NCBI RefSeq assembly: GCF_008042145.1
Contig: NZ_RDBH01000129.1
Span: 1,550,134-1,601,628 of the forward strand
Source: Streptomyces sp. adm13(2018)
GTDB taxonomy: Bacteria > Actinomycetota > Actinomycetes > Streptomycetales > Streptomycetaceae
Length of the DNA stretch: 51,495 bases
Reading direction: 5' to 3'
Shown here: in pieces, positions 8,134 to 15,864 of the stretch
How positions within the stretch are numbered: the stretch's first letter is position 1
How the letters are laid out: each line of letters starts with the position of its first letter
Program-made: the position numbers and the translations under genes
The notes under the pieces: model-generated
Seen by the model: the letters and a program-made list of their open reading frames with translations, nothing else
Databases searched by the model: none
Told to the model about the DNA's origin: nothing

Positions 8134-8160
8134 TCCGTTCCGTCGCTTCCGGCAGGGACT

Positions 8161-9339
8161 CTAGGCGCCGGTGCCGCCCTCGGGGCGACCGTCCGCCTCG
8201 GAGTCGCTGTCGGTCTCCTGGCCCGCGTCCGCGTCCGCTTCCGCGTCCGTGCTCGCGCTCCCGCCCGGGTCTGCGCCCGGCTCGGGGCTCGTCTCCGGAG
8301 CGTCCTCGGCGGCGCTCTCCGATGCCGCCGGAGCGTCCGGCCTCTCCGTAGCCTCGGCTTCGGCGGCCTCCGCGCCCGGGATCGCCTCGGGGCCCGGCTG
8401 CTCGGGCTTCGGAGGGCGCGTGCGGCCGGCGCCGGTGTCCCGCAGGAACGGCGTGTCGCCGCCCTCCATCGCCACCCCGGGGCCACCCGGCCCCGTGCCC
8501 GGCTCACGACGCCGCAGGTACCGCTCGAACTCGCGGGCGATCGCCTCGCCCGAGGCCTCCGGCAACTCCGCGGTGTCCCGGGCCTCCTCGAGCGTCTGCA
8601 CGTACTCGGCGACCTCGCTGTCCTCCGCGGCCAGCTGGTCCACCCCGACCTGCCAGGCCCGCGCGTCCTCGGGCAGCTCGCCCAGCGGGATGCGCAGCCC
8701 GATCAGGTCCTCCAGACGGTTGAGGAGGGCCAGGGTCGCCTTCGGGTTCGGCGGCTGCGACACGTAGTGCGGCACCGCCGCCCACAGGCTGACCGCCGGC
8801 ACGCCCGCGTGGGTGCACGCCTCCTGGAGGATGCCCACGATGCCCGTCGGACCCTCGTACCGGGTCTCCTCCAGGTCCATCGTGCGCGCCAGGTCCGGGT
8901 CGGAGGTCACACCGCTGACCGGGACCGGCCGGGTGTGCGGGGTGTCCCCGAGCAGCGCGCCCAGGATCACGACCATCTCCACACCCAGCTCGTGGGCGAA
9001 GGCGAGGATCTCGTTGCAGAAGGAGCGCCAGCGCATCGACGGCTCGATCCCGCGCACGAGCACCAGGTCCCGGGGTTTCTCGCCGCCGACCCGGACCACG
9101 GAGAGCCGGGTCGTCGGCCAGGTGATCTTCCGGACGCCGTTGTCCAGGAAGACGGTGGGCCGGTTGACCTGGAAGTCGTAGTAGTCCTCGGCGTCGAGCG
9201 CCGCGAACACCTCGCCCTTCCATTCCCGGTCGAGATGGGCGACCGCGGTGGAGGCGGCGTCGCCGGCGTCGTTCCAGCCTTCGAACGCGGCCACCATGAC
9301 CGGGTCGATCAGCTCGGGTACCCCCTCGAGCTCGATCAC
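8161..9339 (-). CDS. parJ: PAC2-family protein, ParJ-like
   Basis: The 392-residue protein has an N-terminal PAC2 domain (about residues 1-270, beginning VIELEGVPELIDPVMVAAFEGWNDAGDAAS). A long low-complexity tail follows, rich in Ala, Glu, Asp and Pro. PAC2 proteins are related to proteasome-assembly chaperone 2. In Streptomyces coelicolor the homologue next to mshC (ParJ, SCO1662) modulates ParA polymerisation during sporulation septation. The assignment rests on family and synteny from memory. GTG 9339 is the start because AAAAGGAGG lies 6 nt upstream; an in-frame GTG 13 codons earlier would bury this ribosome-binding site. The tail is the least conserved part and probably disordered. Confidence 0.85.
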   Translation of the reverse strand: MIELEGVPELIDPVMVAAFEGWNDAGDAASTAVAHLDREWKGEVFAALDAEDYYDFQVNRPTVFLDNGVRKITWPTTRLSVVRVGGEKPRDLVLVRGIEPSMRWRSFCNEILAFAHELGVEMVVILGALLGDTPHTRPVPVSGVTSDPDLARTMDLEETRYEGPTGIVGILQEACTHAGVPAVSLWAAVPHYVSQPPNPKATLALLNRLEDLIGLRIPLGELPEDARAWQVGVDQLAAEDSEVAEYVQTLEEARDTAELPEASGEAIAREFERYLRRREPGTGPGGPGVAMEGGDTPFLRDTGAGRTRPPKPEQPGPEAIPGAEAAEAEATERPDAPAASESAAEDAPETSPEPGADPGGSASTDAEADADAGQETDSDSEADGRPEGGTGA

Positions 9340-9377
9340 CCAGCGCCTCCTTTTCGAAGTTCCTGTCGTACGGACCA

Positions 9378-9383
9378 ACCTTA
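9378..9383 (-). promoter_or_regulatory. Candidate -10 for the PAC2 gene
   Basis: TAAGGT on the minus strand lies about 38 nt before GTG 9339. The -35 is unclear. The 141-nt gap to the upstream LLM gene holds nothing else recognisable. Confidence 0.3.
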
Positions 9384-9480
9384 CGGCTTTCTCCAGGTCC
9401 GTCCGCAGCCCCGGGACATCCCCGAAAACCCGTGCGGCCTTGATCGACTACCCAGGAACCCGCCTCCGCACACGGCGGTC

Positions 9481-10542
9481 TCACTCCTCCCAGAGCGTGC
9501 TCGGCGCCTCCCTCCGGACCACCGGGGCGATCTCCTCGGCGAACCGCTGGAGCGTCTCGATCTGCTCGGCCGTCGACTGCCCGAAGGTGTCGACGGTGAC
9601 GGACTGCAGGTCGTGCCCGTAGTGGGCGTGGTAGCCGAGGATCTTGTCGATGATCTGCTGCGGCGAGCCGATCAGCTGGGGGCCGTCCGCGACGGCGTCC
9701 TCGATCGTGCGGAACGGGGTGTTGTAGCCGGCCTTCCCCTCCAGGTGCGGCCGGAAGCTCTGCCGCACCTTCGCCTCGTAGAGGTCCTTGTGACGGGTGA
9801 TCGCCTCCTGGGTGGTGTCGGCGATGAGCAGGCCGCCGGAGCCGGCCGCCACGCGCGCGTGCGCCGGGTCGTGCCCGTACTCCTCGAACTTCTCCCGGTA
9901 GTGGGCGATGAGCCGGGCGTAGGCCTCACGGGGCTGGATGGCGTTGGCGGTGAAGAGCGGGTCGCCGTGCTTCGCGGCGAGTTCGGGGGAGTTGAGGCTG
10001 GTGGCCGAGCCGTGCCAGATCCGGGGCGGTCCGGCGTACGGGCGGGGCACGGTGGTGACGTTCTTCAGGGGCGGCCGGAACTCGCCCTCCCAGTCGACGC
10101 CCTCCTCCGTCCAGAGCCGGCGGAGCAGCTCGTACTTCTCCTTCTGGAGGTCCCACTGGCGCTCCTCGTCCAGACCGAAGAGGTCGAAGTGGCCGGCCTC
10201 CGCGCCCTTGCCGACGACGAGTTCGAGGCGGCCGCGGGAGAGCTGGTCCAGGGTGGCGTAGTCCTCGGCGACCCGGACCGGGTCGAGGATCGCGACGACG
10301 GTGACGCCGGTGAGCAGCCGGATCCGGGTGGTGCGGGCGGCGAGCGCGGCGAGCAGCACGGTCGGGGCGGAGGAGAGGAACGGGCCGGCGTGCCGCTCGC
10401 CGACGGCGTATGCGTCGAAGCCGAGCCGTTCGGCGGTCTCGCCGAGCGTGACGACCTGCTCCAACCGATCGGCGGCGGAAAGGAGTTCGCCGGTGAGCGG
10501 GTGCGGGGAGTGGTGGACGATCGAGAGCACCTGGAATTTCAT
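9481..10542 (-). CDS. LLM-class flavin-dependent oxidoreductase
   Basis: The 353-residue luciferase-like monooxygenase begins MKFQVLSIVHHSPHPLTGEL. It has GFDAYAVGERHAGPFLSSAPTVLLAALAARTTRIRLLTGVTVVAILDP-type segments typical of FMN-dependent LLM proteins, then RLELVVGKGAEAGHFDLFG. The C-terminal block IGSPQQIIDKILGYHAHYGHD is also characteristic. The substrate is unknown. ATG 10542 is preferred over GTG 10551 because homology begins at MKFQ; neither has a strong ribosome-binding site. It follows glpD in the same orientation, separated by a terminator, so it is probably transcribed independently. Confidence 0.9.
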   Translation of the reverse strand: MKFQVLSIVHHSPHPLTGELLSAADRLEQVVTLGETAERLGFDAYAVGERHAGPFLSSAPTVLLAALAARTTRIRLLTGVTVVAILDPVRVAEDYATLDQLSRGRLELVVGKGAEAGHFDLFGLDEERQWDLQKEKYELLRRLWTEEGVDWEGEFRPPLKNVTTVPRPYAGPPRIWHGSATSLNSPELAAKHGDPLFTANAIQPREAYARLIAHYREKFEEYGHDPAHARVAAGSGGLLIADTTQEAITRHKDLYEAKVRQSFRPHLEGKAGYNTPFRTIEDAVADGPQLIGSPQQIIDKILGYHAHYGHDLQSVTVDTFGQSTAEQIETLQRFAEEIAPVVRREAPSTLWEE

Positions 10543-10600
10543 GCGATCCACTCTGCGCGCCGAGTGTTGCGGCGGTGTGGACGGCGTGTGGCACGCCGCG

Positions 10601-10630
10601 GGGGCGGTCCCTCCGAGGAGGAACCGCCCC
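10601..10630. terminator. Terminator of the glycerol operon
   Basis: GGGGCGGT pairs with ACCGCCCC, and the stem continues with CCTCC/GGAGG after one mismatch. It lies just beyond the glpD stop. Confidence 0.75.
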
Positions 10631-10657
10631 TGGGCGTACCGGAGTCGGGTCCCGGTG

Positions 10658-12262
10658 CTACTTGCCGAGCATCTTGTCGACGTCGGCGCGGATCTCGTCC
10701 GTGGCGAGGCCGCGGATGGTCAGCGTCGTGCGGCGGCGCAGTACGTCGTCCGCGGTCTCGGCCCACTCGTGGTCGCGGGCGTAGGCGACCTGCGCCCAGA
10801 TCTCCGGGGCGTCCGGGTGTATGCGGCGGGCCAGCTCCGGGTTCTCGTTCGCCATGCGGGCGATGTCGAAGGAGAGCGAGCCGTAGTGCGTCGCCAGGTG
10901 CTTGGCGGTGTCGGCGGCCATCCGCGGGCCGGGCGCCGGGCCGTCGACGAGCAGCCGGTGGGCGACCGCGTTCGGGTTGGCGATGCCGGGCAGCGGCAGC
11001 CGCTTGGGGAGCGTGGACACGGACTCGTAGTCCTCGCCGAGCGGGTGGCCGGGGAGCTGCTCCAGCTTCTTCATCACCGTACGGCCGATGTGGCGGAAGG
11101 TGGTCCACTTGCCGCCGGCCACCGACAGCATGCCGCCGCGGCCCTCGGTGACGACCGTCTCGCGCTTGGCCTTCGAGGTGTCGCCGGGGCCGCCCGGGAG
11201 CACCCGCAGGCCGGCGAAGGCGTAGGTGATGAGGTCCCGCGACAGCTGCTGGTCGCGGATGGAGAAGGCGGCCTCGTCCAGGATCTGGGCGGTGTCCTTC
11301 TCGGTGACCTCGACCTGGCCGGGGTCGCCCTCGTACTCCTCGTCGGTGGTGCCGAGGAGCAGCATGTCCTCCCAGGGGAGGGCGAAGGTGATGCGGTACT
11401 TGTCGATCGGGGTCGCCAGCGCGGCCTTCCACGGCGAGGTCCGCTTGAGGACCAGGTGCGCGCCCTTGGAGAGGCGGATGGAGGGCGCCGCGTTGGGGTC
11501 CTCCATGCGGCGCAGGTGGTCGACCCAGGGGCCGGTCGCGTTGAGCACGAGACGGGCGGTGACGCCGAACTCGTCGCCGCTGGTGCGGTCCTTGAGCTCG
11601 GCGCCGGTGACCCGGCCGCGGGTGAAGCGGAGCCCGGTGACCTCGGCGTGGTTGAGGACGGTGGCGCCGGCGTCGACCGCCGCGCGGACCGTCATCAGCG
11701 CCATCCGGGCGTCGTTCATCTGGTCGTCGCCGTAGACGGCCACGGCCTTGAGGTTGTCGGTGCGCAGCTCGGGTACGTCCTGCGCGGCCTTGGCGGGGGA
11801 GAGCAGGTGCCCGACTCCGTCGCCGAAGGCCGAGAGGGCGCTGTAGGCGAAGACGCCGGCGCCGAGCTTGGCCGCGCCGTGCGGTCCGCCCTTGTAGACG
11901 GGCAGGTAGAAGGTGAGGGGGTTGGCGAGGTGCGGTGCCACCTGGCGGGAGACCGCACGTCGCTCGAAGTGGTTCTCCGCGACCAGCTTGACCGCGCCGG
12001 TCTGCAGATAGCGCAGACCGCCGTGGAGCAGCTTGGAGGAGGCGGAGGAGGTGGCGCCGGCGAAGTCGCCGGCGTCCACCAGGGCCACCCGCAGGCCCGA
12101 CTGCGCGGCGTGCCAGGCGGTGGAGATGCCCAGGATGCCGCCGCCGATCACCAGGAGGTCGTACGTCGCCTTGGAAAGCCGGTCCCGGGTCTCGGCGCGG
12201 CTCGGGAGGGAGCCGGACGCCGGGTGCGTCCCAAGGGCAGGGACGCTCTGCAGGGTGGTCAT
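10658..12262 (-). CDS. glpD: Glycerol-3-phosphate dehydrogenase, FAD-dependent
   Basis: The 534-residue enzyme oxidises sn-glycerol-3-phosphate to dihydroxyacetone phosphate and passes electrons to the quinone pool. The FAD-binding Rossmann motif VIGGGILGISTAWHAAQSGL lies near residues 37-56. The GlpD signature SSKLLHGGLRYLQ follows. The C-terminal domain contains the conserved LPKRLPLPG and DHEWAETADDVLRRRTTL regions. ATG 12262 has GAGGAG about 10 nt upstream, inside the end of glpK, whose stop is only 6 nt away. It is the last gene of the glpF-glpK-glpD operon. Confidence 0.96.
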   Translation of the reverse strand: MTTLQSVPALGTHPASGSLPSRAETRDRLSKATYDLLVIGGGILGISTAWHAAQSGLRVALVDAGDFAGATSSASSKLLHGGLRYLQTGAVKLVAENHFERRAVSRQVAPHLANPLTFYLPVYKGGPHGAAKLGAGVFAYSALSAFGDGVGHLLSPAKAAQDVPELRTDNLKAVAVYGDDQMNDARMALMTVRAAVDAGATVLNHAEVTGLRFTRGRVTGAELKDRTSGDEFGVTARLVLNATGPWVDHLRRMEDPNAAPSIRLSKGAHLVLKRTSPWKAALATPIDKYRITFALPWEDMLLLGTTDEEYEGDPGQVEVTEKDTAQILDEAAFSIRDQQLSRDLITYAFAGLRVLPGGPGDTSKAKRETVVTEGRGGMLSVAGGKWTTFRHIGRTVMKKLEQLPGHPLGEDYESVSTLPKRLPLPGIANPNAVAHRLLVDGPAPGPRMAADTAKHLATHYGSLSFDIARMANENPELARRIHPDAPEIWAQVAYARDHEWAETADDVLRRRTTLTIRGLATDEIRADVDKMLGK

Positions 12263-12268
12263 GTCGAT

Positions 12269-13795
12269 CTACTCCTCGTCCTCGATCCAGCCCATGGTCC
12301 GCTCCACGGCCTTGAGCCAGCTCTTGTACTCGCTGTCGCGCCTGTCGGCGTCCATGCGAGGGGTCCATTCCGCCGCGCGGCGCCAGTTGGCGCGCAGGGC
12401 GTCGGTGTCCGGCCAGAAGCCGACGGCCAGGCCGGCGGCATAGGCGGCACCGAGGCAGGTGGTCTCGGCGACCATGGGGCGCACGACGGGCGCGTCCAGG
12501 AAGTCCGAGAGGGTCTGCATCAGCAGGTTGTTGGAGGTCATGCCGCCGTCGACCTTGAGCGCGGTCAGCTCGACGCCGGAGTCCTTCGTCATGGCGTCGG
12601 TGATCTCGCGGGTCTGCCAGGCGGTGGCCTCCAGGACGGCGCGGGCGATGTGCGCCTTGGTGACGTACCGGGTGAGGCCGGCGATCACACCGCGGGCGTC
12701 GGAGCGCCAGTACGGGGCGAACAGGCCGGAGAAGGCCGGCACGAAGTAGGCGCCGCCGTTGTCCTCGACCGAGGACGCGAGGGTCTCGATCTCGGCGGCG
12801 GACTTGATGAGGCCCATCTGGTCGCGCATCCACTGCACCAGCGAACCGGTGACGGCGATCGAGCCCTCCAGGGCGTAGACCGGCTTCTCGTCGCCGATCT
12901 GGTAGCCGACCGTGGTCAGCAGGCCGCTGTAGGAGTTGATGATCTTGTCACCGGTGTTCATCAGCATGAAGGTGCCGGTGCCGTACGTGGACTTGGCCTC
13001 GCCCTCGGCGAAGCAGGTCTGGCCGAAGAGGGCGGCCTGCTGGTCGCCGAGGGCCGAGGCGACCGGGACGCCGGCGAGGGCGCCGTCCTTGACGTGTCCG
13101 TAGACCTCGGCGGAGGAGCGGATCTCGGGGAGGACGTTGAGGGGGACCCCCATGGACTCCGCGATCTTCTCGTCCCAGGCCAGGGTGTGCAGGTTCATCA
13201 GCATGGTGCGCGAGGCGTTGGTGACGTCGGTGACGTGGACGCCGCCGTCGGTGCCGCCCGTGAGGTTCCAGATGACCCACGAGTCCATGGTGCCGAAGAG
13301 GATGTCGCCGGCCTCGGCGCGCTCGCGCAGGCCCTCGACGTTGTCGAGCATCCAGCGGATCTTGGGGCCGGCGAAGTAGCTCGCGAGCGGCAGGCCGGTC
13401 TCGCGGCGGAAGCGGTCCTGGCCGACGTTCCGGCCGAGCTCCTTGCAGAGGCCGTCGGTGCGGGTGTCCTGCCAGACGAGGGCGTTGTGGACGGGCTCGC
13501 CGGTGTTCTTGTCCCAGAGCAGGGTGGTCTCGCGCTGGTTGGTGATGCCGATGGCCTTGACGTCGGCGGCGGCGATGCCGCCCTTCGTCAGGGCGCCGGC
13601 GACGACCTCCTGGACGTTGGTCCAGATCTCGGCGGCGTCGTGCTCGACCCAGCCCGGCTTCGGGAAGATCTGCTCGTGCTCCTTCTGGTCGACCGAGACG
13701 ATCCGGCCGTCCTTGTCGAAGACGATGCAGCGGGAGGAGGTGGTGCCCTGGTCGATGGCCGCGATGAAGGGGCCGGAGGTGTGGGCGTCGGTCAC
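12269..13795 (-). CDS. glpK: Glycerol kinase
   Basis: The 508-residue FGGY-family kinase phosphorylates glycerol with ATP. The N-terminal phosphate-1 motif [43 protein letters not shown], the central [13 protein letters not shown] region (here [14 protein letters not shown]) and the C-terminal [18 protein letters not shown] are all present. Length is normal. GTG 13795 is preceded by CAGGAGC at correct spacing. It sits between glpF (35 nt upstream) and glpD (6 nt downstream) in the GylR-controlled operon. Confidence 0.97.
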   Translation of the reverse strand: MTDAHTSGPFIAAIDQGTTSSRCIVFDKDGRIVSVDQKEHEQIFPKPGWVEHDAAEIWTNVQEVVAGALTKGGIAAADVKAIGITNQRETTLLWDKNTGEPVHNALVWQDTRTDGLCKELGRNVGQDRFRRETGLPLASYFAGPKIRWMLDNVEGLRERAEAGDILFGTMDSWVIWNLTGGTDGGVHVTDVTNASRTMLMNLHTLAWDEKIAESMGVPLNVLPEIRSSAEVYGHVKDGALAGVPVASALGDQQAALFGQTCFAEGEAKSTYGTGTFMLMNTGDKIINSYSGLLTTVGYQIGDEKPVYALEGSIAVTGSLVQWMRDQMGLIKSAAEIETLASSVEDNGGAYFVPAFSGLFAPYWRSDARGVIAGLTRYVTKAHIARAVLEATAWQTREITDAMTKDSGVELTALKVDGGMTSNNLLMQTLSDFLDAPVVRPMVAETTCLGAAYAAGLAVGFWPDTDALRANWRRAAEWTPRMDADRRDSEYKSWLKAVERTMGWIEDEE

Positions 13796-13830
13796 GGTGT
13801 GCTCCTGGGGAAGTCTGGAGGAAGGACGGC

Positions 13831-14589
13831 TCAGGCGAACGCGATGTTGTAGATACCCGCGGCGATGGCTCCACCGATCAGCGGACCGGCCACCGGGATC
13901 CAGGCATAGCTCCAGTCGGAGCCGCCCTTGTGCTTCAGCGGGAGCAGGGCGTGCACGATGCGCGGACCGAGGTCGCGGGCCGGGTTGATCGCGTAGCCGG
14001 TCGGGCCGCCGAGCGAGAGGCCGATGGAGACCACGACGAACGCGGTGATCAGGGCGCCTATGACGCCGAGGCCCTTGCCGCTGTCGTTGAGGCCCTGGGT
14101 GAGCACGGCCAGGACGAGCACGACGGTGCCGATGATCTCGGTGGCCAGGTTCTGCCAGGTGTTCCGGATCTCGGGGCCGGTGGAGAAGATGCCGAGCACC
14201 GGGCCGGGACCCTCGATCGGCTTCTCGCCCGAGGCCTCGGGGTCGGCGAGGTGGGCCTGGAACTGTCCGTAGTAGGCCACCCAGACCAGCGCCGCGCCGA
14301 TCATGGCGCCGAGCATCTGGCCGGCGATGTAGACGGGGACGTCGCCCCAGGCGCCGTCCTTGATCGCGATGCCGACCGTGACGGCGGGGTTCAGATGGGC
14401 GCCCGAGAGGGAAGCCGTCATGTAGACGGCCGTCATGACGGCGAAGCCCCACCCGAAGGTGATCGCGAGCCAGCCCGCGTTGCGGGCCTTGGAGCCCTTG
14501 AGCGTGACGGCGGCGCACACACCGCCGCCGAGCAGAATCAGAACGGCGGTACCGATGGTCTCGCCGAGGAAGATGTCGGAGCTGGACAC
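13831..14589 (-). CDS. glpF: Glycerol uptake facilitator (aquaglyceroporin)
   Basis: The 252-residue MIP-family channel has six predicted membrane helices. Both half-helix NPA motifs are present: HLNPAVTV and [11 protein letters not shown]. The Asp/Arg after the second NPA is typical of glycerol-conducting members. It lets glycerol diffuse across the membrane for capture by GlpK. GTG 14589 has AAAGGAG 6-7 nt upstream. It is the first gene of the glycerol operon; the 267-nt gap to gylR holds a candidate GylR site. Confidence 0.96.
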   Translation of the reverse strand: MSSSDIFLGETIGTAVLILLGGGVCAAVTLKGSKARNAGWLAITFGWGFAVMTAVYMTASLSGAHLNPAVTVGIAIKDGAWGDVPVYIAGQMLGAMIGAALVWVAYYGQFQAHLADPEASGEKPIEGPGPVLGIFSTGPEIRNTWQNLATEIIGTVVLVLAVLTQGLNDSGKGLGVIGALITAFVVVSIGLSLGGPTGYAINPARDLGPRIVHALLPLKHKGGSDWSYAWIPVAGPLIGGAIAAGIYNIAFA

Positions 14590-14716
14590 CCGCGACTCCT
14601 TTGTCCTTCGTCCAGGGGAACGGCGGACTCCGGGTCCCTCCGGAGCTCCGCACCCTCGTGTGAGGGCTGTTTCCGGCCCTTGGCACTGCGACACTCTAAC
14701 GCGTATTGCCGTCAAG

Positions 14717-14729
14717 TGTTCGACAATGC
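14717..14729. promoter_or_regulatory. Candidate GylR operator upstream of glpF
   Basis: TGTTCGACAATGC occurs here and, identically, just upstream of gylR (15647-15659), the two places where an autoregulated glycerol repressor should bind. It is about 130 nt upstream of glpF. Confidence 0.55.
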
Positions 14730-14856
14730 CGACCGATGAACGGAAGTTTTGCTCCGGGGTCAACAGCGCGTCAAGGCCCCGGGACACGAAAAACCCGCCG
14801 ATGACGGGATCGTTACCGGCGGGTTCACTCAGGGTCGGGGGCGCGGTGGCGCAGGG

Positions 14857-15621
14857 TCAGAACCGCCTGGCCCCCAGGTCCCGGGAGACCGCGCGGGCGC
14901 AGTCCCGGACCGCCGCGACCAGCTCGGGCCGCAGCTCCCCGGCCGGGCACAGCCGCTCCACCGCGCCCGTCACCGCCACCGCGCCCACCGGCATCCGCCG
15001 CCGGTCGTGGATCGGCGCCGCCACCGAGGCGATCCCGTCCCACGTCTCCTCCACGTCCGCCGCCCAGCCGCGCGCCCGCGTCATGTCGAGCAGCGACTCG
15101 AAGTCGCCGAGCGCCGTGGTCGTCCGGGGCGTGAACGCCTCCCGCTCGACCTCCAGGACCTCGCTGTGCGCCACCGGGTCGTAGGCGGAGAGGACCTTGC
15201 CCAGCGCCGTGGAGTGCAGCGGCTGCATGGCCCCCACCTCCAGGACCTGCCGGCTGTCGTCCGGTCGGAAGACGTGGTGCACGATCAGCACGCCCCGCTG
15301 GTGCAGCACCCCCAGGTGCACGCTCTCGCCGCTGGACCGGGCCAGGTCGTCCGTCCAGACCAGCGCCCGCGCGCGCAGCTCGTGCACGTCCAGGTAGCTG
15401 TTGCCGAGCCGGAGCAGCTCCGCGCCGAGCTGGTAGCGCCCCGAGGCGGCGTCCTGCTCCACGAAGCCCTCCGCCTGGAGCGTGCGCAGGATCCCGTGGG
15501 CGGTCCCCTTGGCGAGTCCCAGTGAGGACGCGATGTCGGACAGGCCCAGCCGGCGCTCGCCGCCCGCGAGCAGTCGCAGCATGGCCGCCGCCCGTTCAAG
15601 CGACTGGATGTTCTTCGCCAT
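14857..15621 (-). CDS. gylR: IclR-family glycerol operon regulator GylR
   Basis: The 254-residue protein has an N-terminal winged helix-turn-helix (about residues 8-65: SLERAAAMLRLLAGGERRLGLSDIASSLGLAKGTAHGILRTL). A C-terminal IclR effector domain follows, with GAMQPLHSTALGKVLSAYDP and GIASVAAPIHDRRRMPVGAVAVTG. Its position directly upstream of glpF-glpK-glpD and its family match GylR of S. coelicolor, a glycerol-inducible, autoregulated repressor. ATG 15621 is preceded by GAGAAGGG. A perfect TGTTC/GAACA inverted repeat lies 26 nt upstream. Confidence 0.93.
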   Translation of the reverse strand: MAKNIQSLERAAAMLRLLAGGERRLGLSDIASSLGLAKGTAHGILRTLQAEGFVEQDAASGRYQLGAELLRLGNSYLDVHELRARALVWTDDLARSSGESVHLGVLHQRGVLIVHHVFRPDDSRQVLEVGAMQPLHSTALGKVLSAYDPVAHSEVLEVEREAFTPRTTTALGDFESLLDMTRARGWAADVEETWDGIASVAAPIHDRRRMPVGAVAVTGAVERLCPAGELRPELVAAVRDCARAVSRDLGARRF

Positions 15622-15646
15622 CGCCCGGCCCTTCTCCCTCTCACGC

Positions 15647-15665
15647 TGTTCGACAATGCTGAACA
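15647..15665. promoter_or_regulatory. Candidate GylR operator upstream of gylR
   Basis: TGTTC (15647-15651) and GAACA (15661-15665) form a perfect inverted repeat around a 9-nt spacer. The first 13 bases are identical to the site upstream of glpF. Its position just before the start fits autoregulation. Confidence 0.6.
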
Positions 15666-15807
15666 CTATCGGTCGATGCCGACCTTGGGTGACACATGAC
15701 AGTGTCGGCCAAGAACGGTCGGAACCGGGAGTCCCCGCACACAGGATGCCGTCCGCCCCGCGAGACGCCGTGTCCACCCCGACCGGCACGCGGTTACGCT
15801 GGCCCCG

Positions 15808-15845
15808 TGCACCCTCCACCGAAGGTGCAAAGCCGACAGCCGTCG
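15808..15845 (+). promoter_or_regulatory. Structured leader in front of metH
   Basis: TGCACC (15808-15813) can pair with GGTGCA (15824-15829), or CACC-GAA-GGTG can form a tighter alternative hairpin within it. A CGAC-AGCC-GTCG hairpin (15834-15845) follows, ending 5 nt before the AGGGAG ribosome-binding site at 15852-15857. No B12 box or other known riboswitch consensus is recognised. Confidence 0.3.
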
Positions 15846-15864
15846 CATCCCAGGGAGCTCATCC

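Noticed and set aside
15680-15864. Cobalamin or SAM riboswitch upstream of metH
   Set aside because: No B12 box and no SAM-I, SAM-II or SAM-IV core could be recognised; only short local hairpins are present.
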